Source of the DNA: Ophiobolus disseminans | Lineage: Eukaryota; Ascomycota; Dothideomycetes; Pleosporales; Phaeosphaeriaceae | Direction: 5' to 3' | NCBI GenBank assembly: GCA_010093685.1 | Contig: MU006220.1 | Span: 1,333,502 to 1,397,501, forward strand | DNA: 64,000 nucleotides | Shown: in pieces, positions 40,707-54,200 of the stretch | Layout: each line of letters begins with the position of its first letter | Position numbering within the stretch: the first letter of the stretch is position 1 | Notes under the pieces: model-generated | What the model was told of the DNA's origin: nothing | Databases searched by the model: none | Seen by the model: the letters and a program-made list of their open reading frames with translations, nothing else | Translations under genes and position numbers: made by a program

Positions 40707-41993
40707 ATGTCACCTTACACTGACACCGGCATAGACACCTTCACTGGGAGTGGGTTCTTTGATGCAGACCCTACGCCCTTCGACCCCAATCATTCACTGC
40801 TGACCGACGCCGAAAACCAGCACATCACCAACTTCTTCGCCAACACTGATCCCTTCCATCTCGCCGACCCGCATGGCTTCGTCCCGGCCCTGGACACCAA
40901 GGACAGCATCGATGGCTTCAACAATTGGAGCGACTTTATCACCCCAGCCACGGTGCACGGCGTCTCTACCACCATTCCCGACCAGTCACACCTCCACAAC
41001 AACTTCTTCAACGATAATCCTTATTCCCATCCGCCCTTAGCCGCACACCACCTCGGCAGCACCCACGACGATCTCCAGGCAGCTTCGACCCTCTTCCGCA
41101 ACTCCCAGTCGTCCTACAGCGATAGTAGACCTCACGACTTTAATACCATACCTCCTCCGAGTTTGAATCTGATCTCGAACGGCACGTCTGCGACAGACCA
41201 GAACGGGAAACCGCTAGTCATCACCCAGCATGGGCTTCTCACCGAGCAACTCGCTGCAATAATACCCAACTATGCCGAGGAGGGCACTCTCGATGCGCAA
41301 CTTGCTGCACAATGGGCTGCGCGCAATGCCCAGCAGCTGGCAGAAACCCAGTTTACGGATCTACGGCGACCAACTCTAAAGAGATCATACACGTTTGGAA
41401 CAGATGAGTCTTTCAATAACCCGGCAAATCTGCCTACGCACCACGGCCAAGAACGTTCCGACCAGACGACACGACACTTGATGCGTGACTCGCGACAATC
41501 GCAACCTTTCGTGCACCCTACAAGTACTCGTGGGGCTGGGGTTAGTCCTATTGAGTATGCCCAGACATCTCCTCACCGACCGAGTGATGAAGATCCCTCG
41601 GAAGATGCGAGTTCCGAAGAGGACGAGGACGAGAAGCCTTCAAAGAAGCGGAGAAAGAGCAAGGCTTGCAAAGACATCTCCCGGAAACCCAAAACAGCTA
41701 CAAAGAACCGAAAAGCTTCGACCACCGAGGAGAGTAGCAAGAAAAAGCGCGCAGCCGCAGCACAGAAGCTGCAACGCGAGAACTTAACCGAAGAACAAAA
41801 ACGCAGCAACCACATCCTCTCCGAACAGAAGCGTCGAAACCTGATCAAACGGGGCTTTGAAGACTTGAACGAACTGGTGCCAGAGCTCCGCAATCGAGGT
41901 CAGAGCAAGAGCGGCGCATTGACTGAGGCTGCCAACTTTCTCGAAAAACTCATCGAGGACAACAGGGCATTTCGACAGCTTGTAGGTAGTTGA
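40707..41993 (+). CDS. bHLH transcription factor (C-terminal bHLH)
   Basis: 428 residues from the ATG at 40707. The same frame is open upstream to 40455, but that part looks like leader. The first 310 residues are disordered, Asn/Ser/His-rich. An acidic patch (SEEDEDEKP) precedes a long Lys/Arg-rich nuclear localisation region. The bHLH occupies about residues 366-418: the basic part NHILSEQKRR carries the His, Glu and Arg that contact E-boxes, helix 1 is RGFEDLNELVPEL, and helix 2 is TEAANFLEKLIED. It resembles Ino4-type fungal bHLH proteins more than SREBP types, which is an impression only. It is the nearest regulator to the NRPS (convergent, 1.6 kb from its 3' end), but no link is shown. 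Confidence 0.88.
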   Translation: MSPYTDTGIDTFTGSGFFDADPTPFDPNHSLLTDAENQHITNFFANTDPFHLADPHGFVPALDTKDSIDGFNNWSDFITPATVHGVSTTIPDQSHLHNNFFNDNPYSHPPLAAHHLGSTHDDLQAASTLFRNSQSSYSDSRPHDFNTIPPPSLNLISNGTSATDQNGKPLVITQHGLLTEQLAAIIPNYAEEGTLDAQLAAQWAARNAQQLAETQFTDLRRPTLKRSYTFGTDESFNNPANLPTHHGQERSDQTTRHLMRDSRQSQPFVHPTSTRGAGVSPIEYAQTSPHRPSDEDPSEDASSEEDEDEKPSKKRRKSKACKDISRKPKTATKNRKASTTEESSKKKRAAAAQKLQRENLTEEQKRSNHILSEQKRRNLIKRGFEDLNELVPELRNRGQSKSGALTEAANFLEKLIEDNRAFRQLVGS

Positions 41994-43611
41994 GCTCGGA
42001 AAAGAACCCCTAGGAACCATGCGCCTAGCCTCCCTCCAAGCTTGTGATGCTTGTCATACTCCGTTTCATTGACGGAGGAACTTCAAGTCGCAGGTTGTTA
42101 AAAGCTTCCAGCACGTGCCGGGATGCATATAATCGGGCTCTTCGAGCCGTCGCAGTGGCCAAGGCCTTGGTCTCACTGGACGATCGGTCACATGCAAAAA
42201 GGTTCACCAGCAAAGAGCATACATCAAGCTAGCAACCACAGGCGTTGTTGTTAGCCGGCCAGGCGCGTTCCAACGATGGCACGAATTGGCATGTAGTCAC
42301 TTAATACCCCTGGGAAAGTTGTCGATTTTGGAAGGTTTAGACGTTGGATCAGCGATACCCCGGAGGATGATGATAATGTGTGTAATAATACGAATTAATT
42401 GATCTTAATGCTCATTCACATTTGTGTTATATTTGTCGCGACACTCACGCCGTGATCACCACATTCCAAGAGGGCGTTAGAGCTCGTGCCATACCGCCCG
42501 ATGCTTAGTCACTGCGTCACGTGTACGCGCTAAGGAAATTTCTGTACTTATATGGCAAAGCTTCCACCAATACGTTTCCTTCAACCTCCATCACTCTTTC
42601 CGAGTCCACGCGATGCAATGCGATCGCACACACGCCTCCAAAGTTGAGGTGTTGCCCTGATCCTCATCACTTTAAAAGGTATAGTTTTCTCCGCTGCATT
42701 AAGCAGCCCAACTCCTCCTCTCCAACTTTTGTGATGAATTTTCCAACGAGAAATTATCGCGGCTTCTGACGCTCTTCAATGAGCGGTTGATTAGCTAACA
42801 CTTATACGCAACTTCTGATTCGTGTTGTCTTTCTCTCCTGGCATTTGAACGTTTTATCGCTCACATCACTGACCTCAAGTCAGATACTGAAACCTGTACT
42901 TACATGGTCCACTCACCTCCTTCGCTCAGAGCACGCCTCTCTGCTGCATCGGCTTTGCCCTTCCACCGTATGCCATATCCTTCGCCTTCGCTATGTGCGA
43001 CCCGGCGCTGAACGCAGCAATGATAATGCCTTCGCCGTTACTGCCCAGTGTAAAACGTCTGGAGGTGAAGTGTGGCACAAGCGCGGCCTCTCACACCGAT
43101 GGAAGGTTTATACTGAAGCGTACATTCATATCGGTGTGGGAATCTGTATGCTGGAAGCCTCGCGCCGGCGACAGAACACCCTACCACTTTCGGACAATCG
43201 AAGCAGGACTATCATCACATTGGATGCATAGGCTTTGAAGATGTAAGACCCGTGCCGCCGAATTGTCTTCGATCAGATGCAATACAGCATACGTTGCCTC
43301 GGAACGAGGCCTCTTTGCAGGTCAAGCGAACCAGTCGGTAAGTCGTATGGACAGCTGGCTCTGATGAATCCTCGATACCCCAGTGTGCCCACGCTCATTG
43401 TTTGTGAATATCCTTGGCTTCTAGAGCATCTTAGCAGGGAGATGTATTGGTCTCGACGTGTGCATGGTGAGTGTGCGGTCTATAGTTGTAATGAATAATA
43501 TCAACGAATCTCGCTATGATACCCTATCCCCAAAACAGTCTGCCTCCTCAAAGCGATCTTCCTTGCTGTCACACGATCGAATCCCATTCTTATACCACTC
43601 CCCAATGGCCT
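41994..43611. other. Intergenic between convergent bHLH and NRPS genes
   Basis: 1.6 kb between two 3' ends. Short frames are present, none convincing. The stretch at 42300-42480 is A/T-rich. Confidence 0.45.
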
Positions 43612-45200
43612 TCAATAGCCTGTGCTTCTGGCCAAGTGAAGCAACAATTCGAACCAAGTCGGATGCTCAACAACTTGCTCGATTCGAATACGATAACCAC
43701 GCCTCTGCATGTGAGCAGCAAGCTGACCAGCACTGCTCGCATCACCTCCTAGCTCGAACAGAGATTCCGTGGAGTGGTCGCAGGGTATTTCTTGTGTAGA
43801 CAAGGCATCGCACCACGCCTCCCCGAGAGCAGCCCTCAAATCTATCGAGCATTCTGCCACAGTGTTCAGTTGCTCGCTGGTAGGCAACACAATCTTGCTT
43901 CTCTCCTCTGGCAGTGGCAGCAGGACCGATGCTCCATGACTCTTGCTTCGCGCCACGGGCTTCATGAGCTTGGCACCCGGGTTTGTGCAAAACTCAGTGA
44001 TGGTGTCGCAGAGGTATGATGCCAGTCTCTCCGCTAGTGCCTGCGAAACGACTTGATCTTTGAAACTGAGGAGAATCTCCGTTCCTTCTTCCCCCGGCGT
44101 CGAGGTGACATATACCTGCACATCGTCAATGTCACCGGTGGACAAGTCCGCACTATCGAACTCTACAGCCCTTGTGCGCGGACCGCGCTGTCTGATGTTC
44201 TGGTGGATGACCACGGAGCTGAAAAAGGACCACTTGGCCCAATCCGTGCAATTCCGGATGATGCTCTGGCTGCCCATACCCTCGAACGGCGTGCTGGCTA
44301 GCTGTTGAGCAGCTACACTTGTGAGCAGATCCCTTGCTGTCCACTCTTCCCCGAGGATGACACGGTACGGTATGATATTGATGCATGGACCGAAGACGTC
44401 TTGACTGTCTGCTTGGCTGCGACCATGGACGAGACTGCCGAAAATAACATCATTGGTCGCTGAGTGCATGGCGAGGACGTACGCCCACGCTGCTTTGAGC
44501 ACGTTGGCGAAAGTGAAGTCCTCTGACTTGATCGTAGCAGTTGGCAGCATCTTCACCATCTCCGGGCCGGTGGCATATCCGAGTTGAAAGGTAGTTTGAT
44601 GCCGGATCTCCGTTCGACTGCTGCCTTCGAGCAGCTTTCTCCAATACTTGGATACTTCCTTTGTGTCTCGGAGTGAGAAGCCGCGTAAGTGGTGCGCAAA
44701 TGAAGGCGCTGCATTGCTAACACGCTCTAGTGAGTTGTAGCTGTCCTCGAAGGCTATCCACATCTTTTCGAGCGCTATCCCATCATACTGGAAATGTGAC
44801 AATCGAATCACGATTCGACATCTCTGGTCTTCGGTCTGGCGAATGACGAAGAACTTTGTGACAACATCACCGAAGTCTAGATTGGAGAGGAAGTCCTGAT
44901 TCTTCAGATGTAAAGTGTACTCATCCAGGTTATCTGTTCCAATCTCGAAGACATGGCTATTGATGTCAACGTGTTTGAGGACTACTTGCAGGAACATGTT
45001 CTTGTACGGGATGACGACAATCCTGAGCATGTCGAACCGCTCAAGCAGGGAAGCTAAGGCATGCTGTATCCTTGGAAGGTCGAATTCATCAACGAGATCC
45101 ATGGTGTGATAGAAGACCGAACTGCGAGCAGTTGTGTATGTGCCCAGGATATATCGAGCTTGTTGATCGGTAACAGGGAGAATGTCAAGTACGTCGTCCA
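43612..45200 (-). other. NRPS terminus: C6 and degenerate T
   Basis: C6 has a diverged start (LPVTDQQARYIL) and active site SHFQYDG, of the SHxxxD type seen in fungal terminal condensation domains that release or cyclise the peptide. After it comes a carrier-like segment FELGGDASSAGQL: the expected phosphopantetheine Ser is Ala (codon GCG, 43738-43740), with Ser in the next two places. No thioesterase or reductase domain follows before the stop at 43612. Confidence 0.85.
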
Positions 45201-48200
45201 GCGTCCGACTGTACTCGATGAGGTGTTGCTTCATCGATTGCAGAGTCGCAGGCGGTAACAGGGAGAATGGTTGATAGTCAGGCTCAACGACTCTCGACTC
45301 CTCGGCTATCCTTCGCATCTGCAGCGCCATCTGCCACAATGTAAGATTTCGAAGTATGTCAGCAACAGATAGATTGAACCCTTCGTGTCGAGCTCTGAGG
45401 GTGAGCTTCATAGCTCCAATGGAGTCACCGCCGTGCTGCAAGAAGCTGTCATCTGCGGAGATTGATTCGATCCCGACATCGAGGACTTCACTCCAGATCT
45501 TTTGCAAGCGGAGTTCGTAGTCAGTCCCCGGTACCCGGCGCTCGATCTGGGTAGAGAATGATGCCATAAGCTCGTACCGAGTCATAGTTGCTCCTATTGC
45601 GCGCAGCTGCTTGCGATTGATCTTGCCAGAGGCGGATAGTGGAATTTCGTCGATCGTCAAGTAGGCTGAAGGGATCATGTAGGCAGGAAGTCTGGCAGCA
45701 AGCCGGTTTCGTAAACCCATCATCTTCGCTCTGACCTCAGCATGATTGCTGCTCTTCACGAAAGCAACGAGAATCGGCTTCTTGCTGTCTCTTGGTGTCA
45801 ACGCCTCTGCCACAACTTTCCCTAAAAAGTCAGCGTCGACGCAGGCAATCAGATTATGCTCCACGTCGCCGAGCTCTAGGCGCTGGCCATTGATCTTTGT
45901 TTGAACATCCTTCCTGCCAATGAAGTTGAGTGATCCATCAGTGCGGTAAGAAACCAGGTCACCGGTCTTGTATAGGCGTCCCTGACGTCGTCCTTTGTGT
46001 ATAGTACCATTGCCGCGGATGAGCCATTTTGGCGGTTCGATGAATGATGCTTTCGTCTTCTCGGCGTCATTGAAATAGCCAGCGCCGACAAGCGGGCCTT
46101 CCAGTAGTAGCTCACCCACAGCTCCAATCGTCATCAGCCTCTGATGATCTTCACTATCGACCACCCAAGCACAGAGACCGAGGCTTCGACCAATGCAGCT
46201 AGCTAAAGATGCTGCAGAATGGCGCTCGACTTGTGCCATTGTCGCTTTGACTGTACATTCCGCAGGGCCATACATGTTGAGTACACGGACGTACGGCGTC
46301 CATCGCGAAGCGATGTGGGCTGGGAGAGGCTCACCAGCAAAAACGACGGTTTGAATACAACCAAAGTCAGCTGGCTGCAGTAATCCAGCAAGAGATGGCG
46401 TTATATCGATGAAATTCGCTTTATAGGCTAGTATAGCGCTTGTGGGGTCATTGCTGATTTCTTGCTGCGAGGGTACACAGATACAGCCTCCTGCAGCGAG
46501 CGTGTGGATAAAGTTCGACCATGAGATGTCGAATGCGTAGTTGGAAAGGTCGCATACCCGACTAGACCTGCTGAAGCCAGTAGCATCCTGTTGGTGATAG
46601 ATCGCGCTGCTAAAGTTGGAATGAGTGATTACTGCTGCCTTTGGGGTACCGGTGCTGCCTGAGGTAAACACAAGGTATAGAGCGGCTGATGGATCAACAG
46701 CTGGCAGAACATGGGCGCCGGGCGCGTCGAAAATGCTCAATGTGTCTTCACAGAGCACGATCGTTTGTTGATCTGTCAAGCTTTTTGCGAGCTCTACGTT
46801 GGCGATAGAGGACAATATGAACGGCGAATTTGTTTCTCGCACAATAGCTTCGAGTCGGCTGTGAGGTGACGTGGTGTCTAAAATGACTGAGGCATACCCA
46901 GATTTCATGACCGCGAGCATAGCTACAGCTGTCCAGCGACTTTTCTCGAAGCATATGGGGATAACTGCAGAATTTGAGCCGTAGCCATCATTGACAAGTC
47001 GAAGGGCGACTTTCGTGGCAATGCTGTCAAGTTCTTGATATGTCCATTGCCCATCCCACGCACAGATCGCTGGAGAGTGTGGGTATCGCGCTACATTTCG
47101 TGCGATAATGTTGTGTACAGGGAATTCGTTGGTGATCGGGACGCTAGCGTTCCATTTCCAGATCTGGTCCAGATCTCTGGGGTCGGCAGTCCGAAGATCA
47201 GCTATTGTAAGATCTGTAGCCCGAGAGCTACACAATTGTCGTAGAATCGATTCAAATTGCGCCGCGAGTGCCTCAACTCGGTCGCTTGATATGATCTGCG
47301 AGTCAAACTTCATTTGAAGTAGTGCCCCAGTGGCCTTCAGGTCACACTCGATGGTAAGAGCATACGTGTCAAAGTCGGTCACCAGTTCGTCGACTCTACC
47401 TGTGTCACTATCGACCTCGTCTTCTGCATCGACAAAGAGAGTATGTGGCTGTTTGTCTACGGGTTGAGCCGAATGAACGAGCAGAAGCGTCTGGAATTCG
47501 CAAGCATGTCGAGCGGCCGGGCTTATCTTTCGGATCTCTTGCAGACCAGTGTGCTCGAACGGAGTCATATCCAGCATTTGGGCTTGCACTTGACGGAGCA
47601 ACTGGGCCATGTTGCTCTCTCTCGTGATCCTCACACGGAGAGGCACGGTGGAGATTGTGGGAGCTATCATGTTCTCAATGCCATGGACCAGAACATGTCT
47701 GCCATTGACCGTCACTCCAAAGATCGTATCAAGACAATCAGTGTATGTCGCAATTAATATCGCAAGAGCAGTTCTAATGGTGCTTGCTGGAGTTATGTCC
47801 GTTTTTGGCCAGCACAGATCTCCAATGTTGTACACAATACCCCGATCAGGGGTTGGCTGGGCTGACGATGATGTTGAAGGAAATATCTGAGCTTCGTGTT
47901 GCTCAAATTGCGAAGTCCAGAATTTGCTCATATCGTCCTTGTTGGTGCCCTGTATGAATTTTACAAAGTTCTGGAAATGCGGGGGCGATTCGAGCTTTGA
48001 GACTCCGGCGTAAGCAGTCTCCAGCACTCGCATCAATAGTGGGATAGACCAGCCATCGTACAATGCGTGGTGTATAGTCCAAACAAAAATAGAAGAGCCT
48101 CCAGTACTCATTTGTATTTCCGAGTTCATGAGAGGTGTACCTAGACCCATTGTAGGTATCTCAGCATCTTCTATCTGCCCGATCCTCTGGGAAGATTGAG

Positions 48201-51200
48201 TCGAGAAAGCACTATCGGCTGTAATGATAGCTTGTATCATGCCTGCTCCCGGGAGATGAACTATGCGAGTGCGAAGTATAGGTGTTGTTGCGATGGTATC
48301 CTCCCAGGCCCGTCGAAAGCGGTCAAGATCAATGTTCGGTTGCAGCTTGTAAGTCCATCGCGCCACGTAACTTCCAGGTCGTTGCAGTGTAAGAGACAGG
48401 AGGCCCTCCTGCAAAGGCGTGCATGGAAAAGCGTCTTCAATCATGCCCGGAGCAACATCGCAGAGGTTTGCTATGTGCTCACAAGCTGCACTTGAGCTGA
48501 GATGTGTAGGCAGTAGTGAGAATGGCACTAATGTTACCTCTTGCAGACTGTGAATGACCCTCATACATTTTGACTGGTCGGCCAAGTTTGGATGGCGAAG
48601 AATGTCAGTCACCGGCAGTTTGAAATTAGCATCTCGAGCCATGGCAGAAAGTTTCATGGCACCAACAGAGTCTCCGCCAAGACGAATGAAGCTGTCGTCG
48701 CTCCTGATGGTCTTGGAAGGAACCTCGAGGACAGCCGACCAAAGAGTCGCGAGTTGCTTCTCTATTCCCGTCTTAGGGCTGAATGTATCCTTCGTTACTG
48801 GTGTGACACCTTGGGCATCTATCTCTCGTCTTGAGAATTGCTCGTAAATGCCTTTTAATTTCCTTTTGTCGAGTTTACCAGACATCGTAACCGGGAAGCT
48901 TTCTCTCCAGATGAATGCGAATGGAACCATGGTAGGAGGCAGCTGATCGGCAAGTCTTGCGGACAGACTAGCAGCGGCTAGTCGAAGTTCTTCAGAAGAG
49001 CCAGCATTTGTGCGTAAGAAAGCGACAAGGACTGCTTTCGTGCTGTCTCGAGGTTTAACAAGCTCAACAACAACGTGAACAGCAGCCTCATACTGGAAAC
49101 ATGAGCGGATACAGTGTTCAATCGAACTTGGCTCTATACGTTGCCCGTTAATCTTGATCTGATCATCCTTTCGTCCCAGGTATGAGAGAGTTCCACCAGG
49201 ATTGTAGCGCACAAGATCACCAGTTCTGTACAGGCGTCCTTGTCGTCCAGTTTGGGAGTTAGAGCCATGGAGCATCCATGGAGGATCATGGACGAATGAT
49301 GCTGCTGTCGACTCTGGGTTGAGGTAGCCGGGACCAACGAGCGGGCCTTCGAGGAGGAGTTCGCCAATGCACCCGAGCGGAACAAGAGAATTCCTTGTAG
49401 TGCCAACAACCCAAGTAACGGCTCCCACACCGCGACCAATAGAAAGGTCAGTGTCCTCAGAGCTGACTTTGGTTGCTACTGTTACCGGCGTACACTCGCA
49501 AGGTCCGTAGTGGTTCATGGTCTTGACTGCACTCGCGAATTTTGCGCTCAAGTCAGGCGTCAAGGCTTCGCCCGTCAACATTAAGCATTCTGTTCTTCGC
49601 AGTGTGGCAAGCGGAAGTAGTTGAGCAACCGTCGGAGTCAATAGCAGATGAGTGGTGCCAAATTGATCAATAGACTTTGCTAGGTTGTCACTCCGGTCAG
49701 TTGATGACGGAATGCAAAGGCAAGCTCCACATGCGAGTGCCCAGAGCATTGTAGACCAAGCCACGTCAAAAGAGTATGATGCAAAATCGTAGACTCGGGA
49801 TCCAGATTTGATTGTGTGTTCTTCGTGGAGATAGTGTATAGAGCTGCTGAAGTTGGTGTGTGTGATGGATACCCCTTTAGGCGCACCGGTACTCCCTGAT
49901 GTGAAGACAATGTAGAGAGTATTGCTGGGCCTCACATCAGAAAGAGGGGCGGATATACTGGCTAAGAGCGGTATCTCTGAACAGGCCAGATCAAGTTCAT
50001 CGACCATTAACATTGGGCAATCCAGATCATTGGCTAAGGCGATCGTAGTATCTCTACTAGCTGACGAAGACAGCATGACTGACGGTTTGGCTTGCTCCAT
50101 AACGCGTTGCAGATAGCTTTCGGTAAGTTCAAGGTCCAAGATCAAGCTAACGCCGCCAGCTTTCATTACCGCGAGGACTGCTATTGGGGTCCATCGACAC
50201 TTCTGAAAACAAAGAACAACAACCTTTTCAGGTCCAACTCCCATGCCACAAAGTCTGCGTGCTAGCTTGGAAGCGCGACACTCTAATTCTTGATATGTCC
50301 ACTCGCCGTCCCAGGCGCAGACAGCAGGACTATTAGGCTGCATGTGCACGGTATTGGCGATCAAATCGTGTACCAGAACATTTATCGGATCGGGAACAGC
50401 ATGATTCCATGTCCAGATGTCTTCCAGATCTTGTGCGCTGATCATGTGATTGGCTAGTGAAAGGGGAGCGTCTGCCTCAGGGTTGACGTTTACGATTGAT
50501 GTCAAAATGGAATCCAGTGTTGACATAACACGCTCGGCCTGAGTTGTGGAAAGACATGATGAACGGGAGTCGAGGGATAACTCGATCTGGGACTTCTCAT
50601 ATGTGATGCTAAAGGATACATCGTACTACGTGAATCAGTTTACGATATTCTTCGGGCTTTAGCTGTTTGAATTATAACTTACCTCAGTTGGATCTTTGTA
50701 AGCGATACTTTGAAACGATAGATCATAATCATCAAGATCTGCTCTGGTTGCGACAACATCGGTTTGGAACGACACTATAGTGTTGAAGAGTGCTTGACCA
50801 TGAGACATGCCGAGGTTATGCTTGATATCTGCCAGTGAGCAATGTTGATGTTCCAGATCTCGCATAATTTGAGCATGTAGATATTGGACAAAGCGTTGAC
50901 TGTCGGTCAAGGCGTAGGAAGAAGTGTCGGCTTGACAGATCAGGAGGTTGGCATACGTGCCAACCGAATGCTCGATATCTGGGATTTGTAGGTCGCGACC
51001 AGATGCAGTATATCCAAAGCATACCTGATCACTGCCGGTATAAGCCGCCAGTGTCAACGCCCAGATACTGCTGAACAAGCTTGCTGGAGTTACTGACAGA
51101 GTTTCACAGAAGCCTAGTACTTGTTTGAACTTCTCTCCATCAATCTTCAGCACAGTTGATATTGCTTGATCAGCTGGTGTTGGATCTTGAGAGATTTTGG

Positions 51201-54200
51201 GAAAAGCGCATGGGTGAATATTGACGAGTTTCTGTTTCCAGTAGCTGAGCTTGTCAACCTCGGAGCTAGCATGAAGCTGACGAGCGAAGCTACGGGTTGT
51301 CTCGAGGAGATGCCTGCCATCAAGTTGTTGATTGTATGCTCTCGACCAGTCGTCAAGCAAGATTGCAGTTGATATACCATCAGTAATAGCATGGCTCATC
51401 TCGATATGACAGATGATTGCATTGTCCTCTGCAATCGCATAAAGTACAAGTCGATGTGGCGGTACCCGCCGGCTTTGATAATCGATATGGGGTAACCGGT
51501 CAATCGAGGTCATTGCTTTGTCTTTGGTTGGAACTGTAGCAATAACGACTTCGCCTTCAAAACATTCTAGCACTATTTGAACGAAGGTTGTTTTCTTGTC
51601 AATGCCTTCGACGAGTACAGTGCGAAGAGCTGGATGACGTGCGATAACAGCTTGCCATGCCTTTTTGAGAAGGTTGGTATCCATGAGCTGGTGCTGCTGT
51701 GTCACCTCATACGTGAGCGACGTTGTGTACGCCGAGGAATCTTTTCCTTGACTGAGCAACATTCCGTTCACCATGGGCCAACAAGGGAAGACATCCACGA
51801 TTGCCGCTCCAGTGTTTGATCGTATCATTGGAAGGACATGATCTTGAAGCTCGTCGAGGGCTTTATAGTCAAGGTGGAGAAACTGGTAATCCGAAATCGT
51901 CAGTGAGCGTGTTGAGTTCGTCAATGAGGTGCACAAAAGCCATGCTGAGTGCGGAATCTTCTGAATCCATTCTTGAATCATATCCTGGTGGTTGATCCAG
52001 CGATTCCACGAGAAGGAAAGGTGAGTGAGACCTTCTTGGACTGACACATCTATGCAAAAGAGTGCTGAGGTGGGCAATGAAGTGCCGACATCAGAAATTT
52101 CATGAAATGTAGCGTTCTTGAACACTGAATCGTTGCCGTGCGACTGAGAGTGACCGTGGTAGTTGAAAAGTACTTCCATGATACCTTCGTGAGATTGAAA
52201 AGCTTTCTTTCCGTCTTCACTGTAATAGCGTGATGCGAAATACTCTCTGCCTTTTGAGCGGAGCATTCTCCTGGAATCTTTCACGGTTCTCAAGATATCG
52301 TTGTTACGACCGCGCGAAACATGGAGCGGTGTCATCGTCGTGAACCATCCTACTGTCCGAGAGATATCGATGTCCGGACTCCATGATTCCCGTCCATGGC
52401 CTTCTACGAAGATCGTGAGGCCATCACGATCGTTGAAAACTTCGAGGAACGCGATCCACAAAGAAGCGAGAATGAGGTCGACTGGCTCAGTGTTGTATGC
52501 CTCATTTGCCCCTCCAAGGAAAAGCCCCGTTGTCTTATAGTCGACAATAAGCAGCTCCTCTACATGATCAGCGTATGTGTTCGATGTTGACAAGTCATAC
52601 CCCCAAAAAGCAGGATTGTTGTGATTGTCTGTTGACAGGAGTTGCACTGGTTGAATTTTCGAAGCTTCGGCGTTCATGATTTGTAGATTGTTCCACATCT
52701 GGAAGGGTACCGCCTGTTGCAAAGTTCCACCATTAAGTAGCACCTCCAAGTCATTGAGGATAACGTGCCAAGAGATCAAATCGACGACCAGGTGATGTGC
52801 GATAAGTGTCAGGAACTGGTCTCCAGATGTCAAAGTGAACAAATCCACAGCGAAGACTCTTCCTTGTGTGATGTCCAGCTGTTGGTGTCGTTCAGCGAGG
52901 GTGTCCTTGATGTCTGCAATAGTGTCGAGCTGCAAAGAACTAAAGTGGTAGGTACGATCCTTTGGCTTGCCGATGAGCTGCGACCAGGACCCTGTGATCG
53001 GACAATACTGAAATCGTGCTCCCAACATTGAATGTAAATTTACAAGATGCTGAATAGCAGTTGTAATTTGGTGACATGATAACTGGCGTTTGAGCTGGAG
53101 ATAAGAAGCCTGATTACAGTAGTGACTTCTGGTATTCACTCTGTCATGTGAACACTGATTAAAAAACCATTGCTGCACAGGTGAGAGAGGAAAGACCTTC
53201 TCAAACTCTTCGACCTGCAATCTGAAGTCCTCAACGGGCGTCGCAGAGGTGGCGACATCAAGTAATGTTTCCATCTTGAGCAGGGACGCCACCGATATAG
53301 CCAAGCCCGCAGCACGGCAGTATGGACTTACTCGCATGGCCGACATGGAATCTCCGCCGTTTGCAATGAAAGAACGATTGATGTTGATATTGCTCTCAGG
53401 TATGTCCAGAGATAGGCTACAGGCGCGGCAGATTAGTTCCTCTGCTGCTGTAATGGGTTTGTGGCGTACTGATCCGGCACTAGCAATAGCCGCGCATGTT
53501 TTGGCATTGATATGATCTATCCAATCCTCTAGCAGTTTGCGAGACAGGTGGCTGTCTGTGTTGAGACGAATTTCCTCCAACGCTATCCAGACAGATGGCA
53601 CCATGTGCGCTGGGAAAACGTTGTCCAATGAAGCCTCCAAAGCCTGAATGCTGTCACGGACTTCAGCTGCTTGCGATTCGGAAACGAGGAGTGGTTTGGG
53701 CTTGCTGCTACGACTTTCGCGCTCGAGAGATGTTCGAAGACTAAAGCAGCCAACAAGTTTGCCAACATAAGGTCCAGCAGCTGGGATCAGGCAGACAGCT
53801 TGACCAATTTGAGGTACTTCGCACATACAACTTCCGAGCTTGTCAAGATCTACCAGTTGCCCTTGTAGCTTCATCTGATCTGCTTTTGGACCTATCAAAA
53901 CCAAGCTGCCTTGTGAGTTGTACTGTGCGAGAACGCCAGTGGAGTACACACGCCCAGGACGCCCAGGGAACCCTGAGCCACCCCCATTGAAGAGCCATGG
54001 CGGATCATCCACAAAGGAAGGCGTTGTTATTTTGCCCGTGTACAGGCTACCTCTGTCTGCGGCGGAGCACTCCAGCACGAGCTCACCAGTACATCCTAGT
54101 GGTACCAACGTATCACTGTCTTCCACGCCAGTAACCCAGGTCTTGATATGAGTATCTTTGGTAAGATGGGCAAACTCCGACACAAGTTGTCTCGATCTAG

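Noticed and set aside
42845..43799. Short plus-strand frames before the NRPS 3' end
   Set aside because: No motif; the last one overlaps the NRPS C-terminus in antisense.
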